From Bifidobacterium choloepi (GTDB lineage: Bacteria > Actinomycetota > Actinomycetes > Actinomycetales > Bifidobacteriaceae), in contig NZ_VYSG01000003.1 in assembly GCF_010667615.1 (NCBI RefSeq), forward strand, positions 62,001-126,000: a stretch of 64,000 bases of DNA, written 5' to 3'. The notes beneath the pieces were generated by a model that saw only the letters and a program-made list of their open reading frames with translations, was not told where the DNA came from and ran no database searches. The position numbers and the translations under genes are program-made. Positions 1-8,297 of this stretch are shown here, in pieces. How positions within the stretch are numbered: position 1 is the stretch's first letter; each line of letters opens with the position of its first letter.

Positions 1-2
1 AC

Positions 3-2282
3 GTCGCGGCGACGGGGGCATCCGCCGCCACGGCCGCCGCCGGCACCCCTGACGCCACCGTCAACGCCGCCGCCGGCACCGCCGCGAAGACGACGAAAAC
101 CACGCGCCGCAAGGCCGCAGGCTCGTCCTCGAAGTCCTCGAGGAGCGCCGCGAGGACGAGGTCGTCCCGATCCTCGAAGGCCGCGAAGCCGGTCGTCGAG
201 AACGGCGCCGGCCATGCCGTCCCGATCGCGATCGGAGAGCCGAACGAGTTCGGCCGCGTCGACATCATGAGTTTCGCCCCGAGCGTGGAAGACGATGTCT
301 TCCCGGCCCGCGTGGAGCTCGGCGAACCGTTCCATGTCAGCGCCGAAGTCTTCATGGAAGGCCGCGCGAAGGTCGGCGCGACCGCCGTGCTGCGCAACGC
401 GCGCGGCAAGGCGATCTGCACCGTCCCGATGACCGAGACGAACGCCGGCCTCGACATCTGGGAAGCCACGCTGCAGGCGGCCGACCACTCCGACCTGCTG
501 CCGTGGGAAGACGGCTACGCCGACATCAAGAAGCAGCTCGGCCACCACACCGTCGTCATCCAGGGCTGGGAGGACACCTACGCCTCGTGGGTGCGCGACG
601 CCCGCATCAAGATCGAGAACGACGACGACGTCGAGAACACGCTCGAGTACGGCGCCAAGCTGCTCGTGCGCTGGGCGAAGACGAGGGACGCCGGCCTGTC
701 CGCCGCCGGGAAGAAGCAGCTGACCGAGGCCGCCAAGGTCGTCGCGAACACCGACCTGTCCTCCGAGGAACGACTCGCCGCCGCCGACAACGACGACATC
801 GCCGTGCTGCACGCCGAGCACCCGCTGCGCGACGGCCTGACCGAAAGCCGCCCGCACCCGTTCAGGGTGGAGCGTCCGAAGTCGAGCTTCGCCGCCTGGT
901 ACCAGTTCTTCCCGCGCTCCGAAGGCGCCTACGTCGACGAGGCCACCGGCAAGATCGTGCCCGGCAACTTCAAGACGGCCGTCTCCGGCCTCGAACGCGC
1001 CAAGGCCGAAGGCTTCGACATCGTCTACCTGCCGCCGATCTCGCCGATCGGCACGACGAACCGCAAGGGCAGGAACGGCGCGCTCGTCGCCGGACCGGAC
1101 GATCCGGGCTCGCCGTTCGGCATCGGATCGGAAGAAGGCGGCCACGACGCCGTCGACCCGCAGCTCGGCACGATGGACGACTTCCGCGCGTTCATCGCCC
1201 GCGCCCACGAGCTCGGCCTCGAGGTCGCGCTCGACTTCGCGCTGCACTGCTCGCCGGACCACCCGTGGGTCAAGGCGCATCCGGAATGGTTCAACACGAA
1301 GGCCGACGGCACCATCGCCCACGCCGAGAACCCGCCGATGACGTACGAGGACATCTACCCGATCGCGTTCGACAACGACCTCGAGGGCATCGAGAAGGAA
1401 TCCGTGCGCATCATGAACCACTGGATCGAGGCCGGCGTCACGATCTTCCGCGTCGACAACCCGCACACGAAGCCGGTGCGCTTCTGGCAGGACGTCATCG
1501 CCGCGGTCGAGAAGAAGCACCCGGAAGTGCTGTTTCTGGCCGAATCGTTCACGCGTCCGTCGATCGTCCGCGCGCTCGCCTACGCCGGCTTCACGCAGTC
1601 CCACTGCTACTTCCAGTGGCGCAACACGAAGGAGGAACTCGAGGAGTTCCTCGCCGAGACGAACGGCGTCGGCGGCTACTACCAGCACAACACGTTCTGG
1701 CCGACGACTCCGGACACGCTGACCGAGTACGTCCGCGACAACGGCGTGGCCGGCCACGCCGTGCGCGCCGTCCTCGCCGCGATGGGCTCGCCGAGCTGGG
1801 GCATCTACAACGGCTACGAGCTCATCGAGAACCACCAGATGCCGGGCACCGAGGAGCAGGCCGACAACGAGAAGTACGAGATCAAGGTGCGCGACTGGTC
1901 GAAGGCCGACGAGTACGGCATCTCGGTGCTGCTCGCGTCGCTCAACGCCGCCCGCGCCAAGCACCCGGCGTGCCGCTCGTACCACAACCTGACGGTCCTC
2001 AAGACCGACGATCCGTCGATCGTCGCGTTCGCCCGCCGCACCGACGGCCGCTACTCCGGCACCGGCAAGGACGACACCGTCATCGTCGTCGTCAATCTCG
2101 ACGGCCACAACGAGCACAAGACGCTCGTCCACGTGCCGCTCGACGAGCTCGGCCTGCCGACCGACCGCCCGTTCAAGGTGCGCGACGAGCTGACCGGCCG
2201 CGAGTTCGAGTGGAGCTGGGAGAACTACGTCTCCCTCGCCCCGTGGGCCGACGTCGCCCACATCCTCTCCGTCGAGGTGTGA
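3..2282 (+). CDS. glgE: Alpha-1,4-glucan:maltose-1-phosphate maltosyltransferase GlgE (5' end outside window)
   Basis: GlgE transfers maltosyl units from maltose-1-phosphate onto growing alpha-1,4-glucan in the cytoplasm (GH13_3). The frame is open from base 3, so the true start is upstream. The family domain begins near the FGRVDI/MSFAP segment (about base 250) with the all-beta N-domain, then the GH13 barrel. The catalytic signatures are intact: FRVDNPHTKP (nucleophile Asp, about base 1455) and LAESFTRP (acid/base Glu, about base 1540). The C-terminal beta-sandwich ends at the stop. Upstream of the catalytic part lies a low-complexity Ala/Ser/Thr/Lys/Arg tail (bases 3-220), unusual for GlgE and basic like a histone H1 tail. 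An ATG at 267 is in frame, but it would cut into the conserved N-domain start. A strong bidirectional terminator follows. Confidence 0.93.
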   Translation, partial: VAATGASAATAAAGTPDATVNAAAGTAAKTTKTTRRKAAGSSSKSSRSAARTRSSRSSKAAKPVVENGAGHAVPIAIGEPNEFGRVDIMSFAPSVEDDVFPARVELGEPFHVSAEVFMEGRAKVGATAVLRNARGKAICTVPMTETNAGLDIWEATLQAADHSDLLPWEDGYADIKKQLGHHTVVIQGWEDTYASWVRDARIKIENDDDVENTLEYGAKLLVRWAKTRDAGLSAAGKKQLTEAAKVVANTDLSSEERLAAADNDDIAVLHAEHPLRDGLTESRPHPFRVERPKSSFAAWYQFFPRSEGAYVDEATGKIVPGNFKTAVSGLERAKAEGFDIVYLPPISPIGTTNRKGRNGALVAGPDDPGSPFGIGSEEGGHDAVDPQLGTMDDFRAFIARAHELGLEVALDFALHCSPDHPWVKAHPEWFNTKADGTIAHAENPPMTYEDIYPIAFDNDLEGIEKESVRIMNHWIEAGVTIFRVDNPHTKPVRFWQDVIAAVEKKHPEVLFLAESFTRPSIVRALAYAGFTQSHCYFQWRNTKEELEEFLAETNGVGGYYQHNTFWPTTPDTLTEYVRDNGVAGHAVRAVLAAMGSPSWGIYNGYELIENHQMPGTEEQADNEKYEIKVRDWSKADEYGISVLLASLNAARAKHPACRSYHNLTVLKTDDPSIVAFARRTDGRYSGTGKDDTVIVVVNLDGHNEHKTLVHVPLDELGLPTDRPFKVRDELTGREFEWSWENYVSLAPWADVAHILSVEV

Positions 2283-2325
2283 GGCAGTAGAAGCTCCTTT
2301 TCCAGGGAGCCTGGCTGTTCCGGAC

Positions 2326-2363
2326 ATGGAAAAGTCCCCTGCTGGTGCAGGGGACTTTTCCAT
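2326..2363. terminator. Bidirectional intrinsic terminator between glgE and ppa
   Basis: A perfect 16-bp inverted repeat (2326-2341 with 2348-2363) encloses a 6-nt loop. Both arms carry an A/T run (GGAAAAG/CTTTTCC), so it can end transcription of the convergent glgE and ppa genes. Confidence 0.85.
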
Positions 2364-2388
2364 GAACGCTTCAGTTCGGCAGTTTAGC

Positions 2389-2940
2389 TCACAGGCCGAG
2401 GTCCTCGGAGATCGCCTTCTGCTCGACGGCGTCCTTCTTTTCCTCTTCCTTCAGCGAGGCGGCGAGGCGCTCGCGGGCGGCCTTGATTTCCTTCTCGGCG
2501 GTCGCCTTGTCGGCCCAGTAGTCGCCCGGCATGACTTCCTTGCCCGGCTCCAGCGCCTTGTACTGCTCGAAGAAGTGCTTGATTTCCGCCTTGTGGTACT
2601 CGGAAACGTCGCTGATGTCCTGGATGTTGTCGTAGCGGACGTCGTCCGGCACGGCGAGGACCTTGTCGTCGCCGCCCTCTTCGTCGACCATGTGGTACAG
2701 GCCGACGGCGCGGCACTTGATGATGCAGCCCGGGAACACCGAGTCGCTCACCATGACGAGGCAGTCGAGCGGATCGCCGTCTTCGCCGAGCGTGCCGTCG
2801 ATGTAGCCGTAATCGTCCGGGTAGCCCATCGCCGTGAACAGCGTGCGGTCCAGGAACACGCGGCCGGACGCCTGGTCGACTTCGTACTTGTTCTTCGAGC
2901 CGCGCGGGATCTCCACGACGACATTGAACGTTTCTGCCAT
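2389..2940 (-). CDS. ppa: Inorganic pyrophosphatase (family I)
   Basis: Hydrolyses pyrophosphate to phosphate in the cytoplasm, pulling biosynthetic reactions forward; Mg-dependent. The 183-aa protein starts MAETFNVVVEIPRGSKNKYEVD and carries the family I active-site pattern GEDGDPLDCLVM, with the metal-binding Asp residues, plus the PGCIIKCRAVG and KVLAVP segments. The start at 2940 is chosen because AAGGAG lies a few bases upstream; the in-frame Met further upstream has no such site. The last about 20 residues form a Lys/Glu-rich tail. It is monocistronic, convergent with glgE and shares its terminator. Confidence 0.95.
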   Translation of the reverse strand: MAETFNVVVEIPRGSKNKYEVDQASGRVFLDRTLFTAMGYPDDYGYIDGTLGEDGDPLDCLVMVSDSVFPGCIIKCRAVGLYHMVDEEGGDDKVLAVPDDVRYDNIQDISDVSEYHKAEIKHFFEQYKALEPGKEVMPGDYWADKATAEKEIKAARERLAASLKEEEKKDAVEQKAISEDLGL

Positions 2941-3032
2941 AGTAAGTCTCCTTAGCAGTGGTTGCGGTACAGGCAACACCTTACCCGCACCGCTTCCGCG
3001 GGGAAGAAAAAGTAGGCGGCCAGCAATATAAA

Positions 3033-3069
3033 ACGGGAGAATCGTTCCGATTTCGAACGATTCTCCCGT
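3033..3069. terminator. Hairpin terminator built from an AATCGTT/AACGATT pair
   Basis: A perfect 15-bp inverted repeat (3033-3047 with 3055-3069) lies after the minus-strand membrane gene. The stem contains GAATCGTTC and its complement, the octamer over-represented across the core part of the window. Confidence 0.75.
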
Positions 3070-3090
3070 CCCGAAAGCGAGCTTTCCGAC

Positions 3091-3879
3091 TCAGCACAAC
3101 GCGTTCGCGAGCGCCGCGACGGCGACGATGCCGCCGAGGAACATCGCCGGCGTCAGGCCGATGCCGAGCCACGGGCAGTGCGCGCCGGGGTACGGGTCGG
3201 CGTCGCGATTCCACGTGTACGAGACGCCGCCGAGGCAGATCGCGACGACGGCGATGCAGATCCAGCCGGCGAGCCACGCCGCGTGCAGCGACGAGTTGCC
3301 GTAGAAATTGACGACGGTCGCGTTCGAGAACATCGCCGGCAGGAAGCACCAGCCGGCCACGGCGATCGACGCGATGCCGTCGAGGACGGCCGCCGACAGG
3401 CTGACGATCAGGTGGGAACGATCCTCGCGCGCCATCTGGCAGACGAACGCGGCGACGATGACGACGACGAACAGGATGGCGGCGCCGGCGAGCCACGCCT
3501 GCGGCATGATGTAGCCGGCGGCGACGGCGCCGTCGCGGTCGACGATCTGCTGGCCGTGGAAGAACGCGTTGCCGAGGATCGGCGTCGTCGCGAAGATCAT
3601 CGACAGGAAGCCGCAGACGAGCGCGACGATGCGGCCGGGAATGCCGTCGCGCAGCGGGTTGAAGAACGCGTAGATGACGATCATCGCGACGACGGCCGTC
3701 GTCGTCAGCGAGAACGACAGCGAGTCGGGGTCGAGCTGGTCGCCGTTCGAGCAGGCGCCGAGCACGATCATGATCGCGTAGACGACGAGTTGCGTGAGCA
3801 ATACCCAGCCGAACGGCCGGTGCGTGCCGGTCGCCGCTTCGAGCCGATCCTGCCGATCTCCGTCCGTGCGCTCCGTCAT
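3091..3879 (-). CDS. Polytopic membrane protein of unknown function
   Basis: A 262-aa protein with about seven hydrophobic segments after a charged N-terminus (MTERTDGDRQDRLEAA). I do not recognise a characterised family. Segments such as WVLLTQLVVYAIMIVLGAC, AVVAMIVIYAFF, IVALVCGFLSMIFA and GAAILFVVVIVAAFV are clear membrane helices. The start at 3879 is preferred because GGAGGAAC sits immediately upstream; the longer frame to 3927 has no ribosome site. It is transcribed divergently from glnR (194-bp gap) and ends at the hairpin at 3033. Confidence 0.75.
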   Translation of the reverse strand: MTERTDGDRQDRLEAATGTHRPFGWVLLTQLVVYAIMIVLGACSNGDQLDPDSLSFSLTTTAVVAMIVIYAFFNPLRDGIPGRIVALVCGFLSMIFATTPILGNAFFHGQQIVDRDGAVAAGYIMPQAWLAGAAILFVVVIVAAFVCQMAREDRSHLIVSLSAAVLDGIASIAVAGWCFLPAMFSNATVVNFYGNSSLHAAWLAGWICIAVVAICLGGVSYTWNRDADPYPGAHCPWLGIGLTPAMFLGGIVAVAALANALC

Positions 3880-4073
3880 CTGTTCCTCCATGTCGTCGAT
3901 GCCAATGCAATCCCAATGTAGTCGCAAGTGCCCACATAGTGCGGGCGAAATTGCGAAAAATGCCCGGGTAAGTAAACTTTATGGGCATACGGCGCCATGC
4001 GGCGCCCGCGGAAGCGCCCGCGGATGCGCTCGCGGGAGCCCCGGCGAAAAGCGCAGGGACAAGGGGGACGGCC

Positions 4074-4799
4074 GTGACAGACCTGACATTGATGACGTTT
4101 GCCACGGATCCGGCCACCGTCCTGCCGTCGCTGGCGCTGCTGTCGCACCGCGTGCGCGTGCTGCCGATGGACGCCGCGAGCCTCGTCAAGATGCCCGAGC
4201 AGACCATTCTCTTCCTCGACGCCCGCGACGACCTCGCCACGGCGAAGACACTGTGCCGGCTCATCCACGCGGCGTCGCTGTCGACGCCGATCATCCTGAT
4301 TCTCACCGAGGGCGGCTTCACCGTCATCAATTCGCAGTGGGGCATCGCCGACGTCATCGTCAACACGGCGTCGCCGGCGGAAGTCGAGGGCCGGTTGCGG
4401 CTCGTCTCCGAGCGCGGCAACATCGTCGGCATGGCGACGGCGGGCACGATTCCCGCGTCCGGAGCCGATGGCCAGGAAGACGGCCTGATCCGCTGCGGCG
4501 ACCTCGTCGTGGACACGAACGGGTACACGGCGAGCCTGCGCAACGTGCCGATCGACCTCGCCTACAAGGAATTCGAACTGCTCAAGTACCTCGTCCAGCA
4601 TCCGGGGCGCGTCTTCACGCGCGCGCAGCTGCTGCAGGAGGTGTGGGGCTACGACTACTACGGCGGCACCCGCACCGTCGACGTGCATGTCCGCCGCCTG
4701 CGTGCCAAGCTCGGCGGCGAATACGAACACCTGATCGGCACCGTCCGCAACGTCGGCTACCGCTTCGACCCGCCGGAATCCACCGACTCCGCCGACTGA
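4074..4799 (+). CDS. glnR: GlnR-type OmpR-family transcriptional regulator
   Basis: A 241-aa OmpR-like protein. The receiver-like N-domain contains LFLDARDD and the stretch LTEGGFTVINSQWGIADVIV, followed by TASPAEVEGRLRL, close to the actinobacterial nitrogen regulator GlnR. The C-terminal winged helix is intact: YKEFELLKYLVQHPGRVFTRAQLL, VWGYDYYGGTRTVDVHVRRLRAKLG and IGTVRNVGYRF. GlnR is known as an orphan regulator of nitrogen genes, and no kinase gene is adjacent here. The GTG start at 4074 is preferred because AGGGGG lies just upstream; the frame continues to an ATG at 3981, but that would add an Ala/Pro-rich tail without a ribosome site. The identification is by sequence resemblance; target genes cannot be read from the window. 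Confidence 0.8.
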   Translation: MTDLTLMTFATDPATVLPSLALLSHRVRVLPMDAASLVKMPEQTILFLDARDDLATAKTLCRLIHAASLSTPIILILTEGGFTVINSQWGIADVIVNTASPAEVEGRLRLVSERGNIVGMATAGTIPASGADGQEDGLIRCGDLVVDTNGYTASLRNVPIDLAYKEFELLKYLVQHPGRVFTRAQLLQEVWGYDYYGGTRTVDVHVRRLRAKLGGEYEHLIGTVRNVGYRFDPPESTDSAD

Positions 4800-4804
4800 T
4801 TTCC

Positions 4805-4838
4805 GGGCCTTCCGTCCCGCTACGGGGAGGGCCGTTTT
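4805..4838 (+). terminator. Intrinsic terminator after glnR
   Basis: GGGCCTTCC pairs with GGAGGGCC through one wobble, around an inner CCCG/CGGG stem, followed by TTTT. It separates glnR from metA. Confidence 0.6.
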
Positions 4839-4871
4839 GATATATCGCGGGGACGACGCGACGGGGCGCGA

Positions 4872-4877
4872 CATAAT
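4872..4877 (+). promoter_or_regulatory. Putative -10 element of a leaderless metA promoter
   Basis: CATAAT ends 7 nt before the metA ATG, so the predicted transcript would start at or next to the start codon. No Shine-Dalgarno sequence precedes the ATG, which fits leaderless translation, common in actinobacteria. This is inference from sequence only. Confidence 0.45.
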
Positions 4878-4883
4878 GACGGT

Positions 4884-5921
4884 ATGCCTATCAACATTCC
4901 AGCCGGACTGCCGGCGCGTGCGATCCTCGACTCCGAGCGCATCTTCGCGCTCGAGAAGCCCGAGGCGGAACAGCAGGAAATCCGTCCGCTCAAGCTCGTC
5001 ATCCTCAACCTGATGCCGAAGAAGATCGAGACGGAAACGCAGCTGCTGCGACTCATCTCGAAGAGCCCGCTGCAGGTCGACATCGACTTCATGAAGACGA
5101 GCTCGCACGAATCGACGCACGTCAGCGCCGACCACCTCGTCAAGTTCTACGAGACGCTCGACGCGTTCGAGGACAACTGCTACGACGGCCTCGTCGTGAC
5201 CGGCGCGCCGGTGGAGCACATGGCGTTCGAGGACGTCGACTACTGGGACGAGCTCGTGCGCATCCTCGACTGGGCAGGCAGCCACGTGTTCTCGACGATG
5301 TACCTGTGCTGGGGCGCGATGGCGGCGCTCCACCAGCGCTACGGCGTGCACAAGATCGACTTGCCGGAGAAGCTGTTCGGCGTCTTCCCGCAGTTCCTGC
5401 AGGACGAGTACTGCTTCCTGACGAACGGCTTCGACGAGGTGTGCCTGCAGCCGCATTCGCGCGTGGCCGGCGTCGACGAGGAGGACATCGCCGCGCGCTC
5501 CGACGAGCTGCAGGTGCTGACGTGGGGGCCGGCGGCGGGACCGGGACTGATCGCCACGCGCGACTTCTCCGAGGTCTTCGCGCTCGGCCACTGGGAATAC
5601 GCGAAGGACACGCTGGCCCAGGAATACGAGCGCGACATGAAGAGGGGCCTGACGAACGTGCCGTTCCCGGCCAACTACTATCCGGACGACAATCCGGCGC
5701 TCGAGCCGCTGTTCTCGTGGCGCGCCCACGCCAACCTGCTGTGGCGCAACTGGCTCAACTGGGTCTACCAGACCACGCCGTACGACCTGTCCGAAATCCC
5801 GCGTCTGCGCGCCGAGAAGAAACTCGGCACCGACCGCACGCTGCGTCACGCCCCCGCCGGCCCCCGCGCCGACGGCTTCGAACCGCTGCTCGGCGACGGC
5901 TACGGCCTGACGGAACGGTAG
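4884..5921 (+). CDS. metA: Homoserine O-acyltransferase MetA, probably acetyl-CoA specific
   Basis: Activates homoserine by O-acylation, the committed step to methionine. The 345-aa protein has the class-I glutamine-amidotransferase-like fold of MetA. Cys142 in YLCWGAMA is the acyl-enzyme nucleophile, and GHWEY (His236, Glu238) supplies the catalytic partner residues. Residue 111 in TGAPVEHMAF is Glu. In studied MetA proteins, Glu at this position goes with acetyl-CoA use and Gly with succinyl-CoA, so this is likely an acetyltransferase despite the usual 'succinyltransferase' label. No ribosome site is visible; see the -10 element at 4872. It is monocistronic, followed by a GC-rich hairpin at 5951-5985. 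Confidence 0.92.
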   Translation: MPINIPAGLPARAILDSERIFALEKPEAEQQEIRPLKLVILNLMPKKIETETQLLRLISKSPLQVDIDFMKTSSHESTHVSADHLVKFYETLDAFEDNCYDGLVVTGAPVEHMAFEDVDYWDELVRILDWAGSHVFSTMYLCWGAMAALHQRYGVHKIDLPEKLFGVFPQFLQDEYCFLTNGFDEVCLQPHSRVAGVDEEDIAARSDELQVLTWGPAAGPGLIATRDFSEVFALGHWEYAKDTLAQEYERDMKRGLTNVPFPANYYPDDNPALEPLFSWRAHANLLWRNWLNWVYQTTPYDLSEIPRLRAEKKLGTDRTLRHAPAGPRADGFEPLLGDGYGLTER

Positions 5922-5950
5922 CGCCACGCCTATGGCGAAGTCGGACATTC

Positions 5951-5985
5951 CCGGCGGCTTCGAATGGACAACACGAGGCCGCCGG
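5951..5985 (+). terminator. GC-rich hairpin after metA, possible terminator
   Basis: CCGGCGGCTTCG (5951-5962) pairs with CGAGGCCGCCGG (5974-5985) with one G-U pair. No T-tract follows, so termination is possible but unproven. Confidence 0.4.
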
Positions 5986-6486
5986 ACCAAACTTCGCGAC
6001 ATGCCGAAACGCCATCGTAACGCGGGAGTCGATGTGGGGGAGTAAAACTCCATCGTGCGTTTGCGGAGGGACCCCGAGGAAATGTCCTGCACGCGCGCGA
6101 ACAATACGACAAGAGAAAAAAACGAATACGGTGACGGCATGGGCCGCCTCCCCGGCCAGCGGAACTGCAGGACTCCTGCGGGCAGCGCTGCGGCAGGACT
6201 GTGGACGATTCCGCGGGTTGACACCGCGCCGGTCGACGCAGCGGGCACCGCGGCACCGTCGCGGACGACGCTGCACAACGACGACGCGGAACATCCGCGG
6301 AACGGCGCGTGGCAAAGGGGTTTGGCACGGACCCGACCGGACGACGGCATCGACGCCCCCGACGGGACCCGATCCCCGACACGCCGCGGACAGCTACCAT
6401 TCCAAAGACAGCTGAAAAGACTCGACAATTTGGCGATGGTTGCTGGACTAGACTTGACAACTGATAGAGAGATTCAGGAGGCATGA
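5986..6486. other. Long non-coding leader region upstream of the atp operon
   Basis: About 500 bases without a convincing gene. The open frames here are Arg/Pro-rich, lack ribosome sites and match no family I know. The atpB promoter must lie in this stretch. A TAGACT -10-like hexamer sits about 30-40 bases before atpB and AGGAGG directly precedes the atpB start, but I could not pair the hexamer with a good -35. Confidence 0.5.
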
Positions 6487-7299
6487 ATGATTGATGCATT
6501 CAGCGCGGGCGCCGTCACGCTCGCGGCCACATCGATGGATATGCCGAGCATCGACGACTTTCTCCCCCCGGAGATCCTGTTCCAGGGCACGCCCTTCGCG
6601 ATCAACCGCATCATCTTCGTCCGCATTCTCGCGACGATCATCATGCTGCTCGTGCTGGGCATCACGGCCGCGCGCGCGAAGCTGATTCCGGGCCGCTGGC
6701 AGGGTGCCGTCGAATGGATCGTCGAGTTCACCGAGAAGAACATCGTCTACCAGGTCATGGGCGAGGTGCGCGGTCGCCGCTACGTCCCGATGATCCTCAC
6801 GGTGTTCCTGACGATGCTCGTCTTCAACCTGTGCGGCGAGGTCCCGGGCTTTAACATCGCGGCGAGCGCCACGATCACGTTGCCGCTCGTCTTCGCGATC
6901 TGGTGCTTCGTGCAGTACTGGATCGCCGGCATCCGCGAGAAGGGCCTCGGCCACTTCCTGCGCGACGAGATGTTCCCGAAGGGCGTTCCGGCCCCGGTCT
7001 ACATCCTGCTGGCGCCCATCCAGCTGCTCGAGCTGCTGATCATCCGCCCGTTCTCGCTGACGATCCGACTGTTCGCGAACATGGTGTCCGGCCACCTCAT
7101 CCTGGCCCTGTGCCTGTCCGCCACGCAGTTCTTCCTGTTCGAGGTCGTCAACAAGGCCATGATGCCGTTCGGCATCATCACGTTTGCCGCCGGCGCGTTC
7201 ATGTATCTGTTCGAGATGCTGGTCGCCGCGCTGCAAGCCTACATTTTCGCCATCCTGACGACGGCGTACATCAACATGAGCTACCCGGAAGTCGACTGA
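6487..7299 (+). CDS. atpB: ATP synthase Fo subunit a
   Basis: The 270-aa membrane subunit a, forming the proton half-channels against the c-ring. The essential arginine is in the conserved helix FSLTIRLFANMVSGH (about residue 192), and GEVPGFN and the C-terminal helices are present. The start follows a strong AGGAGG site. First gene of the eight-gene atpBEFHAGDC operon; no atpI-like gene precedes it. Bifidobacteria use the enzyme largely to pump protons out at the expense of ATP. Confidence 0.97.
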   Translation: MIDAFSAGAVTLAATSMDMPSIDDFLPPEILFQGTPFAINRIIFVRILATIIMLLVLGITAARAKLIPGRWQGAVEWIVEFTEKNIVYQVMGEVRGRRYVPMILTVFLTMLVFNLCGEVPGFNIAASATITLPLVFAIWCFVQYWIAGIREKGLGHFLRDEMFPKGVPAPVYILLAPIQLLELLIIRPFSLTIRLFANMVSGHLILALCLSATQFFLFEVVNKAMMPFGIITFAAGAFMYLFEMLVAALQAYIFAILTTAYINMSYPEVD

Positions 7300-7324
7300 G
7301 TCGGCGGGTTGCGCCGTCGCGTGC

Positions 7325-7368
7325 CGAATCGTTCAAATAAACAGAGAAATAAAGAAATTCACGATTCG
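7325..7368. other. Stem-loop in the atpB-atpE gap
   Basis: CGAATCGT (7325-7332) is complementary to ACGATTCG (7361-7368) across an A-rich loop. It contains the over-represented GAATCGTT octamer and may modulate the large expression step between atpB and the c-subunit gene. Confidence 0.35.
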
Positions 7369-7410
7369 CCACGGCGGCAAGGAAAATTTTTTGTTGCTGC
7401 AATGCAATAA

Positions 7411-7659
<249 letters not shown>

Positions 7660-7736
7660 CCGAACGATTCTTCCATCAAGAATCCAACGCGAACCTGAAG
7701 CACTGAAAGCCCACGAAGACGAAAGGAGGAAGGCAC

Positions 7737-8264
7737 ATGATGACTCTCGCTGAGGACGGCGTCTCGCTGTTCCTGCCGAAGAGCTACGACATCGTCTGGT
7801 CATTGATCATCCTGGTGATCGTCGCCATCTTCTTCTACAAGTTCTTCCTGCCGAAGCTCCAGTCTGTGTTCGACGAGCGCGCCTCCAAGATCGAAGGCGG
7901 CATCGCGAAGGCCGAAGAGGCCCAGAAGGAAGCCGAAGAGGCAAAGAAGAAGTACGAAGCGCAGCTCGGCACCGCCCGTGTCGAAGCCTCGAAGATCCGC
8001 GACGACGCCCGCGCCGAAGCCTCGCACATCATCTCCGACGCGCGTTCGCGCGCCGAGTCCGATGCCGCCCAGATCACGGCGAACGCCCAGCGTTCGATCG
8101 AATCGCAGCAGCAGAAGGCGATGGTCAGCCTCCAGGGACAGGTCGGCGTGCTCGCCACCGCCCTGGCCGGCAAGATCCTGGGCTCCGAGCTCAAGGATGC
8201 CAATGTCCAGTCCGACATGATCGACCAGATGATTGCCGACATGGACACCGAGGCCAAGAAGTAA
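7737..8264 (+). CDS. atpF: ATP synthase Fo subunit b
   Basis: A 175-aa peripheral-stalk subunit: one N-terminal membrane helix (about residues 19-38, SLIILVIVAIFFYKFFLPKL) and a long charged coiled coil rich in Ala, Glu and Lys that reaches up to subunit delta. AAAGGAGGAAGG precedes tandem ATG codons at 7737 and 7740; either may be used. Confidence 0.96.
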   Translation: MMTLAEDGVSLFLPKSYDIVWSLIILVIVAIFFYKFFLPKLQSVFDERASKIEGGIAKAEEAQKEAEEAKKKYEAQLGTARVEASKIRDDARAEASHIISDARSRAESDAAQITANAQRSIESQQQKAMVSLQGQVGVLATALAGKILGSELKDANVQSDMIDQMIADMDTEAKK

Positions 8265-8297
8265 GAGAACCGAACCGTAAAGGAAGGGAGGTGAACG

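Noticed and set aside
3876-6428. 850-aa open frame antisense to metA and glnR
   Set aside because: Third-position GC bias opens long antisense frames; the peptide is Arg/Val/His-rich without domains, while metA and glnR on the other strand have intact motifs.
6450-6465. TTGACA before atpB as a -35 box
   Set aside because: A -10 at normal spacing would fall on the ribosome site, leaving no room for a leader; not called.
6055-6486. 143-aa frame in the atp leader
   Set aside because: Arg-rich, no ribosome site, no resemblance to AtpI or any family; ends at the atpB ribosome site.
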